Origin: CAYRNY01 sp964425755
Lineage (GTDB): Bacteria; Chloroflexota; Anaerolineae; Aggregatilineales; Aggregatilineaceae
Reading direction: 5' to 3'
DNA length: 64,000 nucleotides
Assembly (NCBI GenBank): GCA_964425755.1
Contig: CAYRNY010000018.1
Location: forward strand, 1 to 64,000
The notes under the pieces were generated by a model. It made no database searches and was not told the DNA's origin. It saw only the letters and a program-made list of their open reading frames with translations. Made by a program: the position numbers and the translations under genes. Positions within the stretch are counted from its first letter, which is position 1. Each line of letters opens with the position of its first letter. This document shows positions 8,123-17,443 of this stretch, piece by piece.

Positions 8123-8360
8123 CGATCCAATCCATCTGTACAGAAGTCCATAACAACACGACCAACCTTGCACGCGTAACGCGAACACCGGCTGCTCGTG
8201 CACCTCAACCATATTGTGACCGATCGGAATAGCAGTTGTCCCCAGTTACGACCAGTATAAGCCCCGTCCGAGGATAATCCAAATTCAAAACGTGCCCGGG
8301 CACGCGGGCAAAACGACAACGGCTCCACCGCACGGCACCGGAGTGGTGTCACTTCGCAGG

Positions 8361-8375
8361 AGCGCATATAATCAA
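8361..8375 (+). promoter_or_regulatory. Possible -10 element for the isomerase gene
   Basis: A perfect TATAAT (8367-8372) lies 45 bases before the start codon of the following gene. I see no good -35 element at 16-18 bases upstream, so this is weakly supported. Confidence 0.35.
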
Positions 8376-8416
8376 GCCGTGTTGCAGTAGCATGCACCCC
8401 CAAGAGAGGCCGTGTT

Positions 8417-9259
8417 ATGCCGCAGATGAAAATCGCGTGCCATGCCTGGGCGTACAACAACCTCCCCCTGGAAGAGGCCATCGGCACGATCGCCCGCCTG
8501 GGCTTTCGTTATATCGATCTGGGATCGGGACCGCATCTGGACGTCGGACGCGCTGCCGCTTTTCCACGGGCGGAAGCCGATCGCATCCTGGGCCTGCTGG
8601 ACGAATTCGACCTGGCGATCACCGACCTCTACTTGATGATGCCACACACCAACGCCCCGGACCCGGCCAGACGCGAAGCGCACCTGACACTATTCGAACG
8701 CCTCGTGCCGTTTGCGGAAGCGCTCGGCACCCCCGGCATCACGATATCGCCCGGCATCATCCAGCCTGACGGCCTGGAGCACAGCCTCGCGCGCGCGGTT
8801 CCAGCATTGTTACGCATGCTCCAGGCGGCAGAAAACACCGATCTGCGCATCTCTTTTGAACCGCACATGGACTCGGTAGCCCAACGTCCAGAACAGGCGC
8901 TGCTGCTGCTCGACGCGGTGCCCGGATTGAGCGTCACGCTGGACTACGCGCATTTTGTCACGCAAGGTATTGTGCGGCGCGAGATCGAGCCGCTGATGGA
9001 GCACATTGCGCACGTGCAGATGCGGCAGGCACGCCGCAACGCGCTGCAAACCACACACGACCAGGGCACGATCGACATATCCCAGCTTGTTGAAGACCTG
9101 CACAATGCGGGCTATCGTGGCGCGCTGACCGTCGAATACATGACCACATTCGGCTGGCACGGGATGCAGCAGATCAGCATCAGCCGCGAGACCGTACGCA
9201 CGCGTGATGCCCTGATCGCCGCCCGCAAACACATCGCCAGCCACCAAACCCCGCACTGA
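8417..9259 (+). CDS. Sugar phosphate isomerase/epimerase-like TIM barrel protein
   Basis: A 280-residue protein of the xylose isomerase-like / AP endonuclease 2 TIM-barrel superfamily. The start MKIACHAWAYNNLPLEEAI, FRYIDLGSG, the SFEPHMDS strand, VTLDYAHF and HVQMRQA follow the metal-ligand pattern of these barrels (Glu, Asp-x-x-His, His and a late Glu in LTVEYM). Members act on keto sugars or cyclitols; the substrate cannot be told from sequence. The gene is alone on its strand with a terminator after it. An in-frame second Met (MKIAC, four codons in) is an alternative start. Confidence 0.82.
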   Translation: MPQMKIACHAWAYNNLPLEEAIGTIARLGFRYIDLGSGPHLDVGRAAAFPRAEADRILGLLDEFDLAITDLYLMMPHTNAPDPARREAHLTLFERLVPFAEALGTPGITISPGIIQPDGLEHSLARAVPALLRMLQAAENTDLRISFEPHMDSVAQRPEQALLLLDAVPGLSVTLDYAHFVTQGIVRREIEPLMEHIAHVQMRQARRNALQTTHDQGTIDISQLVEDLHNAGYRGALTVEYMTTFGWHGMQQISISRETVRTRDALIAARKHIASHQTPH

Positions 9260-9289
9260 TCCCTGACACCAATTGCATAGCGCACACGA

Positions 9290-9320
9290 CGCGCCTGTGA
9301 GACCGATCACAGCGCGTTTT
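9290..9320 (+). terminator. Rho-independent terminator after the isomerase gene
   Basis: CGCG-C-CTGTGA (9290-9300, one bulged C) pairs with TCACAGCGCG (9307-9316) around a six-base loop and is followed by TTTT. Confidence 0.75.
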
Positions 9321-9542
9321 GCGTTGCCTGGCAGACCCCACAACACCCCATCACACGCTGGCCGGTTCGTGTCCGATTCGTGTCCGCGTGCTATCGCCCG
9401 GCATCCCCTCACCCTGGCAAACTGAAAACAACCTGACGCGCGCGTCATCTTTCAATCTCTGGCGAGCACCGACAGCCCTGATCAAGCCGCCACCTCGCCC
9501 TAGTGCTAGCCGAGGAGCATTGCGAAGATCAAGCGCACACTC

Positions 9543-9728
9543 GTGAGTCTCGTACTGGTCGTTGTGTTCACGCTTTCCGCGACGGCTTTCGCGGTCCTGC
9601 CCGCCCAGCAAACCAATCCGGCCCCCGCTGGCGGCACAGCCCTTGCCGCGTTGGCCGATTTCGGTGCGCCGTTTGTGCCGGCCAACGATGAATGTCCCGG
9701 CACCGGGGATACCGGCTGCGGCGGGTAA
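9543..9728 (+). CDS. Possible small exported peptide
   Basis: A 61-codon frame encodes a hydrophobic signal-like segment (SLVLVVVFTLSATAFAV), a short Ala/Pro-rich stretch and a Cys-containing tail (CPGTGDTGCGG) before the stop. If translation began at ATT 9519 just after GAGGAG, the peptide would gain a basic start (AKIKRTL) and look like a complete Sec signal peptide, but the spacing is very short and ATT is rare. GTG 9543 is the conservative choice and has no clear ribosome binding site. A hairpin follows the stop. Function unknown; reality of the gene is uncertain. Confidence 0.4.
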   Translation: MSLVLVVVFTLSATAFAVLPAQQTNPAPAGGTALAALADFGAPFVPANDECPGTGDTGCGG

Positions 9729-9758
9729 AGCAGCCGATCCGGCGGGGGAAGATGCACA

Positions 9759-9782
9759 GGGGCGAGCCAGCGTGCTCGCCCC
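9759..9782 (+). terminator. Hairpin after the small peptide frame
   Basis: GGGGCGAGC (9759-9767) and GCTCGCCCC (9774-9782) form a perfect 9-bp stem with a six-base loop. Only a weak T-rich tail (ACTTTCT) follows on the plus strand. It lies between convergent genes and may end transcription in either direction. Confidence 0.5.
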
Positions 9783-9815
9783 GCTACTTTCTGGCATTGA
9801 GAATACCCGCGATGT

Positions 9816-11249
9816 TTACACCACAGCGCCACCTTGCATTTGCGCGAGATGGCGCTGCACGGTTTCAAGCTCCCGGTCGACTTTTTCCACGATCCGCCGG
9901 CGCTGATCGGGCTGACTCAAGCGCGCGATGGCTTCGGCGCGCGTTTCGAGCAGACGCTCCTTTGCACGCGGCCAATCCCCCTGGGCCGCTGAAATCATCG
10001 CGCGTGAAAAATGCGCCAGCATGTAGTCGTAGGCATCATGCGCCGCGTCATACTGCGCCAGCACGTCGCTGAGATGCCGTTCAGCCGCCTGCCAGTGCCC
10101 CATATGACGCCGCGCCAACCCGACCACATGCTGGGCGGTGGCGCAACCCAGCCGGTCGTCTAACCGCCAGTGCAGCCACCAGGCTTGCAGACCATAACGC
10201 CGCGCTTGCTCGAAATTATCCTGGTGGTAGTGCTGAACCGCGTGTGAATACAACACCTTGGCGCGCAGCCACGGGTTGAAGTCCTGATGTTGCGCCAGGA
10301 TGTCGTCGAGATAGGCCAGCAAACGCTGCCGGTAAACCCGCGTGCCGGTCTGGTCAATGCTGAGCGCATCGAGCAACGTTGTGAGCAATTGAGCGACCAG
10401 GCCCCAGTCCTCCGGTTCCAACAGGTAGTGATGCAGCGCCAACTGACCGTACATGAATGCACGCTTCCCGTCGCGCTTGGTACAAAGAAAAAACCGCGCC
10501 AACGCGTGATAGATGTGGGCCCGGTAATACGACGACGCCAGCTCGCGCGCCTCGACAAGCAGCTCACCGGTTTCGTCGAGCATCTGATCGCCGGTCATTT
10601 CCGGGTCGGTCGCCACGCTGTTGAAACGCGAGATCGCCAGCAGCAACCGGCGAGAGTTGTTCGAAAGCGCGGCGATCTCATCCTCACCCTCACTGAGTTT
10701 CTCCGCGCTCCACTCAAACGCATGCAGTGCCTTTCCGTACTTCTGCTTCAGTGAATGGTAGATTCCCCATCGTTCGATCACTTCGCTGAGCAGTTCGGGG
10801 TCTTTGAGATCGCGGGCGCGCGAATAGGCAAGGTTGATCACGGCCCCCCACTCGTCAAACCGGTAGGCGGCCATCCAGTGCCACGCGCGAATACGTAATA
10901 TCGTGCGGATGGCCCGGGCTTGGTGCGGTCCTTTGACCGAGATTGCAGCACGCAGGCGATCCAGCAGGCGGTCCAGCCGCGCGGCAAACACGTCTGGATC
11001 GTCCTGGTGCAGCAAGATGAACGCGACCTCGTCATCCAGCGCCCGCTGCGCCGCCTGCGCGAGGTCCGCAGGTGACGGGATCGCCGGATCGTCCGGGTCG
11101 ACGTTGGTTTCGTCCTTCGTGGGCCCACCGATCAGATTACCCGTATCACCCTGATTGCCGCCGCGCCCAGAACCCCCCGATCTGTCTCCAAACCTCCCGG
11201 TACCACCGGTAAAGCTGATCGCTCCCTGTAAATTGTGATCGTCTGCCAT
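9816..11249 (-). CDS. Helical-repeat (TPR-like) cytoplasmic protein of unknown function
   Basis: A 477-residue protein without signal peptide or membrane segment. A glycine-rich N-terminus (about 15-45, GGTGRFGDRSGGSGRGGNQG) is followed by a mostly helical region with repeated Ala/Leu/Trp/Tyr-rich pairs of helices, which resembles the tetratricopeptide repeat domains of large regulators, but no nucleotide-binding or DNA-binding motif accompanies it. The start MADDHNLQGA at 11249 is preferred over an upstream in-frame Met whose leader is Cys/Arg-rich and unlike a protein start. I do not recognise a specific family. Confidence 0.72.
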   Translation of the reverse strand: MADDHNLQGAISFTGGTGRFGDRSGGSGRGGNQGDTGNLIGGPTKDETNVDPDDPAIPSPADLAQAAQRALDDEVAFILLHQDDPDVFAARLDRLLDRLRAAISVKGPHQARAIRTILRIRAWHWMAAYRFDEWGAVINLAYSRARDLKDPELLSEVIERWGIYHSLKQKYGKALHAFEWSAEKLSEGEDEIAALSNNSRRLLLAISRFNSVATDPEMTGDQMLDETGELLVEARELASSYYRAHIYHALARFFLCTKRDGKRAFMYGQLALHHYLLEPEDWGLVAQLLTTLLDALSIDQTGTRVYRQRLLAYLDDILAQHQDFNPWLRAKVLYSHAVQHYHQDNFEQARRYGLQAWWLHWRLDDRLGCATAQHVVGLARRHMGHWQAAERHLSDVLAQYDAAHDAYDYMLAHFSRAMISAAQGDWPRAKERLLETRAEAIARLSQPDQRRRIVEKVDRELETVQRHLAQMQGGAVV

Positions 11250-11357
11250 GGCATCTTCATCCCCATAAGCGCGTGGCTTCCCATACCGCCTACAACTATA
11301 ACACAACTAGAGCTATGAGCATGCAGTCACAAGCGCGGAGTGGACGGGAATGCAGAC

Positions 11358-13886
11358 TTATTCCAGCACGCCTGACGTGGGACGTTCTTCCGGCGGAATC
11401 CAGGTGCCGACACGGAAGTGAACCGGGTCGGTCATGACCGTGCTGCCATCCGCCAGCGAGACCTCAGCAACCAGGTCGTGTTCACCCGGCGTCAAAGCCC
11501 ACCAGTAAACGAATGGCGGCTCGGTCACCGTCGCCAGCCGCTGATCATCGAGCCAGTACGCGACCTGCTCGGTGTGCGTCGGGACCGCGACCGCCAGCCG
11601 GATACGTTGCTCAGATTCCGGCAGCAAAGGGGTCAAGCGGAACACAGTGTACGGATCGGGCGACAGCAACCGGGCCGGGACGTTCTCTCCCCCGGCGATC
11701 CGCGCGCCAAGAGGCGGTTGCGGAATACCTTTACGACGCGCCCAGTCTTCGGCTTCCGGCGGCAGGACAAGGTATACGCGGGCCTCGCGATGCTCCGGGG
11801 GGGTGTATTCATCTGCCAGCAAACCGGTGCGTGTGTCAATCACAAACTGCTGGTAAAACGTATCCGGCTCAGTGGGGACGGTGCCTTCAATGAACCACTC
11901 CCAGACCGTCTTCGGGCAGTGTTCGGTCGGCAGCTTGCCGGATATCGCGCAGACTTCGGCACGCACGACGCCATCTGGCACATCAAACGCCAGCTTCGGC
12001 TGGCCCAACAACACGCGCCGCATAAACTCATTCCAGATCGGCCCCGCGCCACTGATCCCGCTGACCTCGATCATCGGGGCATTGTCAGCGTTACCCACCC
12101 ACACGCCGGTGACCAGATTCGGTGTATAACCCACCGTCCAGTTATCGCGGAAATCCGTCGTCGTGCCGGTTTTAGCCGCTGCCGGGCGCCCGATATTCAA
12201 CGCGCTGCCGGGGCCAAACGACGGGATTCGCGCCTCGTTGTCGCTGAGGATGTCAGTGATCAGAAACGCAACGCGCGGATCGATCACCGGGCGTTCATGG
12301 TCCGGCGGAGACCACTCGTAGAGCACGTTCCCTTCGCGGTCGCGCACCTCCAGAATGTACGCCGGGTCGACGCGATAACCACCATTTGCCAGCGCGCCGT
12401 AAGCCGCGGTCAGTTCCAGCAAGCGCACCTCGCCACCGCCCAACGTCAGCGAGAGATCGAAGCGACTCGTATCGGTCAGCGTGGTGATACCCAGCCGCGT
12501 CACCAGCCGGACCAACGCGTCCAGCCCGATGTGGTCCAGGGCCACAACCGCCGGGACGTTATAGGACGAGGCCAGCGCCTCGCGGATCAGCACCGGGCCG
12601 TGCTCCACGTGCCCGAAGTTTGACGGTGTGTAGCTTTCCAGGCGGCGTGTGACAAACGGTGTGCTGACATCGAGGATCATTGTCGCCGGCGTCCAGGGGT
12701 CCGGACTGGTCGGATCGAATGCTGCCGCATACGTAAACGGTTTGAGCGCCGATCCCGGCTGGCGCGGCGCAAGGGCTGCATTGACCGCCCCGTGAATGCG
12801 CTCGTTGAAGTAATCCGGGCTGCCCAACATCGCCAGGATGTGCCCGGTATGGGGGTCCAGCGCAACAAGCGCCGCGTTGTGCGCGTTATGCGGCGGTTCG
12901 CCTGGCGGCGGATCGTTTAACCATGCCAGGTGACGCCGGGCCGCCTCACGCGCGGCGTTCTGCCAGCTCAAGTCGAGCGTGGTCGTGACCTCCAGCCCGC
13001 CCTGGTACAACGCTGCGGGGTATTCGCGCTGAAGCTGCGTCCAGACGGCAGCGACAAAATGCGGCGCTTCGATCGCAAACCGCGCTGCGGCATAATTAAG
13101 GGCTTCGGCATGCGCGCGATCCGCGTCAGCCAGGCTGATGTAACCGTGCTTGACCATCAGGTCGAGCACGACGCGCTGGCGATCCTTGGCTGCCTGGGGG
13201 TTAACCAGCGGGTCGTACTGTGCCGGAGCCTGTGACAGCCCCGCGAGCATCGCACATTCAGCCAGCGTGAGATCAGCCGCGTGTTTGCCAAAATAGACTC
13301 GCGCCGCCGCCTCGACGCCATACGCCAGATTGCCGTAATACGTCTGGTTGAGGTACAGCGACAGAATCGCGTCGCGCGAGTAGCTGCGGGTCAGTTGCAG
13401 CGCGAGCACGCTCTCACGTAGTTTGCGCCGAAGCGTGCGCTCAGCCCGTTGATCGGGATCGAGCAACAGGTTCCGCGCGACCTGCTGTGTGATCGTGCTG
13501 CCCCCGGCGATCACTTCTCCCCCTTTGACGTTGATCCACAGCGCGCGCATCACACCCTGGACATCCACGCCGGGGTGGCGGTAAAAGTTCGCGTCTTCCG
13601 TCGCCAGCGTCGCGTCGATCATGCAGTCCGGCAGATCGTCCAGCGCGACCACCGTGTTCATGCCGGTGTCCGGGTCCGCGATCTGGTACAGCAGCCGCCC
13701 GCTGCGGTCATAGATGCGCGTGCTGGGCAGCGCCATGCCCGTTTCCAGCGCGTCGAGGTCCGGCAAATCAGCAACAATCCACCAATAAAAGCACACGCCG
13801 CCCAGCAACACCAGCACGATTACTACTGCCAGCGCGCGCTGCCAGCGCGGTAACCGGCTCCATTTTAGCCAATGGCGTCGTAACAT
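11358..13886 (-). CDS. Class A penicillin-binding protein (PBP1A/1C-like)
   Basis: An 842-residue bifunctional cell-wall synthase. A membrane anchor at about 17-38 is followed by a GT51 glycosyltransferase domain (ATEDANFYRHPG with catalytic E97; GGSTITQQ at 128-135). The transpeptidase has SALK (S379), SYN (S441-N443) and KTG (572-574). A C-terminal extracellular region from about 640 resembles the added beta domains of PBP1C-type proteins (ends in HFRVGTW). It polymerises and crosslinks peptidoglycan. No ribosome binding site is obvious before the ATG. A second, much larger class A PBP is encoded at 51302-55495. Confidence 0.93.
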   Translation of the reverse strand: MLRRHWLKWSRLPRWQRALAVVIVLVLLGGVCFYWWIVADLPDLDALETGMALPSTRIYDRSGRLLYQIADPDTGMNTVVALDDLPDCMIDATLATEDANFYRHPGVDVQGVMRALWINVKGGEVIAGGSTITQQVARNLLLDPDQRAERTLRRKLRESVLALQLTRSYSRDAILSLYLNQTYYGNLAYGVEAAARVYFGKHAADLTLAECAMLAGLSQAPAQYDPLVNPQAAKDRQRVVLDLMVKHGYISLADADRAHAEALNYAAARFAIEAPHFVAAVWTQLQREYPAALYQGGLEVTTTLDLSWQNAAREAARRHLAWLNDPPPGEPPHNAHNAALVALDPHTGHILAMLGSPDYFNERIHGAVNAALAPRQPGSALKPFTYAAAFDPTSPDPWTPATMILDVSTPFVTRRLESYTPSNFGHVEHGPVLIREALASSYNVPAVVALDHIGLDALVRLVTRLGITTLTDTSRFDLSLTLGGGEVRLLELTAAYGALANGGYRVDPAYILEVRDREGNVLYEWSPPDHERPVIDPRVAFLITDILSDNEARIPSFGPGSALNIGRPAAAKTGTTTDFRDNWTVGYTPNLVTGVWVGNADNAPMIEVSGISGAGPIWNEFMRRVLLGQPKLAFDVPDGVVRAEVCAISGKLPTEHCPKTVWEWFIEGTVPTEPDTFYQQFVIDTRTGLLADEYTPPEHREARVYLVLPPEAEDWARRKGIPQPPLGARIAGGENVPARLLSPDPYTVFRLTPLLPESEQRIRLAVAVPTHTEQVAYWLDDQRLATVTEPPFVYWWALTPGEHDLVAEVSLADGSTVMTDPVHFRVGTWIPPEERPTSGVLE

Positions 13887-14026
13887 ATCTTGTTCTACCG
13901 TACGTGTTCAATACCCAGATGATAAGCCAATATGCTCCATTATAGAGGATACGCTGCCTGCGCGGGGGGACAACCCGCCCACGCTCACCCAACGCGCGCT
14001 CTGTGGACGCTGCACGCATTCGGCAC

Positions 14027-14329
14027 CTACATACTGCGTTCGCCATCATGATCGTCACGGCCTTCGGCGGCATGATCGGTGTCAGCAGCATCAGCTGCGT
14101 CGTCATCCTCGCCAGCAGGACCGATGATGTCCAGGTCACCGTGCGCCGGATCGTATTCCACGCGCCAGCCGAGCATGTCGTCCGCTTGCCCGATCCGGAA
14201 ATCTGCCACGACCGCCTGCCACACGTCGCGATCCAGTTCAACGCCGCGCAGCCCCATTGGCGTTTCGACGATCAACATCATTCCCCCGCCCGCACGCTGC
14301 ACGCGCACGATCGTTCCCTCGTAGCGCAT
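14027..14329 (-). CDS. Small acidic protein of unknown function
   Basis: A 100-residue protein starting MRYEGTIVRVQRAGGGMMLI after a good ribosome binding site (GAGGGTGAGAG). The first 70 residues look like a small beta-rich fold; the last 35 are almost all Asp, Ala, Glu and His and probably disordered. It is transcribed away from rsmG and toward the PBP gene. No family is recognised. Confidence 0.65.
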   Translation of the reverse strand: MRYEGTIVRVQRAGGGMMLIVETPMGLRGVELDRDVWQAVVADFRIGQADDMLGWRVEYDPAHGDLDIIGPAGEDDDAADAADTDHAAEGRDDHDGERSM

Positions 14330-14477
14330 CTCTCACCCTCCATAACTCATTGCAGCCGGCACACACACTCCAGGCGGCGATCATAACCCTCGCCGGGTGG
14401 GCCTGCAACACGCCAGAACGACCGCTGTAACCCCGCGTGTTACGCGTGATTGACCATCGCCACAGCCCCGGCGAGCA

Positions 14478-14486
14478 TGGTATAGT
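14478..14486 (+). promoter_or_regulatory. Extended -10 element for rsmG
   Basis: TGG-TATAGT matches the extended -10 pattern (TGn then TATAGT at 14481-14486). It is 44 bases before the rsmG start; no clear -35 is present, which extended -10 promoters tolerate. Confidence 0.4.
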
Positions 14487-14529
14487 TACACCATCTGGGA
14501 TTATCCGGCACACGGCAACGAAAGGTAAC

Positions 14530-15246
14530 ATGCAGGTGAAACGATTGGCCCACTTCAGCCGCGAACTGCTCGGCCTGGAACTGAGCCCGGACGTTCAACG
14601 CGCCTTCAGCGTCTATGCAGACCAACTGCTGGAGTGGAACGAGCAGATCAACCTGACCGCGATCACCGATCCAGAAGCGATCGAGATGCGCCATTTTCTC
14701 GATTCGCTGTCAGTGGCGCGGATCATCACGTTCACCCCCGGCCAGCGCGTGATCGATGTTGGCACGGGCGCGGGATTTCCCGGCTTGCCGCTGCGCATGG
14801 TGTTCCCATTCATTGACTTGACATTGATGGAAGCCACTACAAAAAAGACACTGTTCCTTGCCCATATCGTCAAAGAACTCAAACTGGACAACGTGCGGAT
14901 CATGGATGCCCGCGCCGAGGAAGCCGGCCAGGATACCGCCAGCCGCGAGCAATTCGACGTGGTGCTGGCGCGTGCGGTCGCGCATATGCCGGTGCTGGTG
15001 GAATACATGTTACCGCTGTGCAAGGTAGGCGGTCACTGCGTCGCACTGAAGGGCGAGCACGCCGTCGCCGAGGTCCAGCAGACGGAAAATGCGCTGCGCA
15101 TCCTGGGGGGACGCGTCAAAAAAGTGCTGCCGGTCGAACTGCCACAGGTTGCGGAGACACACCACCTGGTACTGATGGAAAAGACCGCCGCCACCCCGCC
15201 GAAATATCCGCGCCGTCCCGGCGTCCCTTCAAAACGACCGTTGTGA
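14530..15246 (+). CDS. rsmG: 16S rRNA (guanine-N7) methyltransferase RsmG
   Basis: A 238-residue SAM-dependent enzyme that methylates G527 of 16S rRNA. The GidB-family signature WNEQINLTAITDPEAIEMRHFLDSL is near residues 37-60 and the SAM site VIDVGTGAGFPGLPL follows at about 75. LARAVAHMPVLVEYMLPLCK is the later conserved block. The start MQVKRLAHFS at 14530 is chosen over an upstream in-frame Met because AAAGG lies just before it and it gives the family's usual length. The C-terminal tail is basic (RRPGVPSKRPL). It converges with recF, 6 bases apart. Confidence 0.95.
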   Translation: MQVKRLAHFSRELLGLELSPDVQRAFSVYADQLLEWNEQINLTAITDPEAIEMRHFLDSLSVARIITFTPGQRVIDVGTGAGFPGLPLRMVFPFIDLTLMEATTKKTLFLAHIVKELKLDNVRIMDARAEEAGQDTASREQFDVVLARAVAHMPVLVEYMLPLCKVGGHCVALKGEHAVAEVQQTENALRILGGRVKKVLPVELPQVAETHHLVLMEKTAATPPKYPRRPGVPSKRPL

Positions 15247-15252
15247 TGACGC

Positions 15253-16473
15253 TCATTCGCTGTCCTGTGACGTCGCGACGATCTGGCCCTCGCGGATGTG
15301 CCAGCGTGTTGCCCGGGTTAAAAATGCTTCGGTGAATATCTCCGGCTCGGTGGTCGTCAGCAGCGCCTGCGACACATCTTTGATCTGGTCCAGAAGGTAA
15401 GCGCGGCGCGCGGCGTCGAGTTCAGCGATCACCTCGTCGAGCAGCAACACCGGCCATTCGCCAATCGTGTCGCGCATCCAGGCTAGCTCGGCCAGCTTGA
15501 GCGCCATCACCGCCGTGCGAGCCTGCCCGCGCGACCCGTACAACCCCAGGTCGCGCCCGTTCACGAGCAGGCGAAGCTCGTCACGCTGCGGCCCGCTGAG
15601 CGTCATGCCACGCGCGATCTCGTCGGTGCGCATCGCGTCCAGGCGCTCGGTGTACTGCTGCGCGATCGCGCTGTCGGCGATCTGCCGGTTCAGGTCGAGT
15701 CCCGGCACATCAAATGATAACTGTCCCGAATTGTTCGGCGTGGCGGCAAAGCCCGGTTGGTAACTCAGCTCAAGGTCCTCAGCCCCGCCCGAAAGCTCGT
15801 AATGTATGCGGCGCGCTTTCACTTCGAGTTCGCGCAGCAACCGCTGCCGCCCCGCGATCACAATTGCGCCTGTTGCAGTCAGTTGCTCGTCCCAATAGGC
15901 TAGTTGATCCAGGTGGGCCTCACGCTCAGCGATCATCTTCAATAACGCGTTGCGCTGGCTCAGCACCTTCTCAAACGTGCTCAATGCCTCGCAGTATGCC
16001 GGGTCGGTCTGGCACAGCGTCACGTCCATGTAGCGGCGGCGACCTGCCGGCGGCCCTTCGATGAGCGCGAGGTCTTGCGGCAGGAACATCACGACATTGA
16101 CCTGCCCGACCAGGTCCATCACGCGCTTGTTGACCCCGTTGATGCGGATCGTTTTGCCCAGACGCGTGCCATTAATGCCGTTCTGATCCTGTGAGAGGGT
16201 GATCTCGATGCGGTTCAACATCCGGTTCTCGCTAAGCACCTCGGCTTCGATCCGCGCATAAGACAGCAGATCGCGCTCCACGTGCCAGTTGATCAACTGG
16301 CGGTCGGATGTCGTATAGGGTGAACGCGCGGTCGCCAGGTAATAAATCGCCTCAAGCAAGCTGGTTTTGCCCTGCGCGTTTGCACCATGCAGCAAGATCG
16401 GCCCGCCTGGTGGCGAGATATCCAGCCGGGCGTAATTGCGAAAGTTCTGTAACGACAGATGCTCTATGCGCAT
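15253..16473 (-). CDS. recF: DNA replication and repair protein RecF
   Basis: A 406-residue SMC-like ATPase that loads RecA at gaps with RecO and RecR. It begins with the canonical MRIEHLSLQNFRNYARL, has Walker A GANAQGKTS (30-38), the signature segment LSGPQRDEL near 300 and Walker B WPVLLLDEVIAELD near 345. RecF is often near dnaA, dnaN and gyrB; none of these is in the window, so the gene is detached from the origin cluster here. Confidence 0.95.
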   Translation of the reverse strand: MRIEHLSLQNFRNYARLDISPPGGPILLHGANAQGKTSLLEAIYYLATARSPYTTSDRQLINWHVERDLLSYARIEAEVLSENRMLNRIEITLSQDQNGINGTRLGKTIRINGVNKRVMDLVGQVNVVMFLPQDLALIEGPPAGRRRYMDVTLCQTDPAYCEALSTFEKVLSQRNALLKMIAEREAHLDQLAYWDEQLTATGAIVIAGRQRLLRELEVKARRIHYELSGGAEDLELSYQPGFAATPNNSGQLSFDVPGLDLNRQIADSAIAQQYTERLDAMRTDEIARGMTLSGPQRDELRLLVNGRDLGLYGSRGQARTAVMALKLAELAWMRDTIGEWPVLLLDEVIAELDAARRAYLLDQIKDVSQALLTTTEPEIFTEAFLTRATRWHIREGQIVATSQDSE

Positions 16474-16551
16474 AAACAGGTATACCGAAATCCCGCTAGG
16501 TGATCCAACACGCCCTAGTATACCGCCCCATGACCGCCAATCCCACCCCGA

Positions 16552-17352
16552 TCAGACATCAAGCAGCACCGGCACGCGCAGCCGGAACGCAGTATACAGC
16601 GCAAGAAAGAACGCGATCAGTGCGCGGATAGTCTCGTCGCCGCCTTCATGCGCCAGCAGAAACGGCACCTGCTCCGCGACCCAGGCATCCGAAGGTGGGT
16701 CGGCAAGCCGCATCATCACGTCCGCGTCAAGGTCCTGCGAGATCGCGCCAAAGAACTGCAACAGCAGCGTGCCATGTGCGGGCTGGATCGGACCGGAAAG
16801 AAACAGCATCTCAAAGACCTGGTCGCCGTTGATGCGTAAAGCCTCGAGATCGCGCTCCAGCGGCTCCGGTGATTCCAGAAATACACCGCTCTGCATCCGC
16901 AGCGGGTGCGCGGCCTCACCTTTATATCCCATGTCACGGATCGCGCGCTGCAGCAGCATGTACGGCAGCGGATGGTCGCTGTTTGCCAGCCGATCCAACA
17001 GCCAGCGTTCCGCGGCAGTGGAGATCGGGTAATTGATCGCGCCGATGCAGCCAAAAGGTGCCTGCGCTGCGTTGGCGGGGCATCCTTCGCAGTACGGCTC
17101 CCAGGGAACGAGTTCTTCCGCCGCATCCAGCATATCCTGCACCACGACAATTTCGGTTTCCTCGGTCCCGTCCGGCGTGCGGCGCACCATCTCAAAGCCC
17201 ATCTGCGACGGCGGGCGCATATCGCCCTCGTCACGGTAAAGTTGGATCACCGCCTGGGCGCGGTCACGCCCCTTCAAGCGCCCCATCAGACCCGCCACAC
17301 TGAGCGCACGTTTTGGCGCGCAATCATAATCGATGATGTAGTCGATCCCCAT
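16552..17352 (-). CDS. Conserved protein of unknown function with a Cys-rich segment
   Basis: A 266-residue soluble protein beginning MGIDYIIDYDCAPK after GGAAGGAT. A segment near residue 85 (EPYCEGCPANAAQAPFGCIG) contains three Cys in a CxxC...C pattern that could bind metal. The rest is helical without known motifs. The start at 17352 is chosen over an upstream Met for its ribosome binding site. No family is recognised and no operon partner is clear. Confidence 0.7.
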   Translation of the reverse strand: MGIDYIIDYDCAPKRALSVAGLMGRLKGRDRAQAVIQLYRDEGDMRPPSQMGFEMVRRTPDGTEETEIVVVQDMLDAAEELVPWEPYCEGCPANAAQAPFGCIGAINYPISTAAERWLLDRLANSDHPLPYMLLQRAIRDMGYKGEAAHPLRMQSGVFLESPEPLERDLEALRINGDQVFEMLFLSGPIQPAHGTLLLQFFGAISQDLDADVMMRLADPPSDAWVAEQVPFLLAHEGGDETIRALIAFFLALYTAFRLRVPVLLDV

Positions 17353-17443
17353 ACACCATATCCTTCCGACAGAAGCGCCCCGCATCAACACGCGATGCGG
17401 GGCGGAGTCTCTCGTCTAGCAAATGCAAAACAGCGTCGATGAG

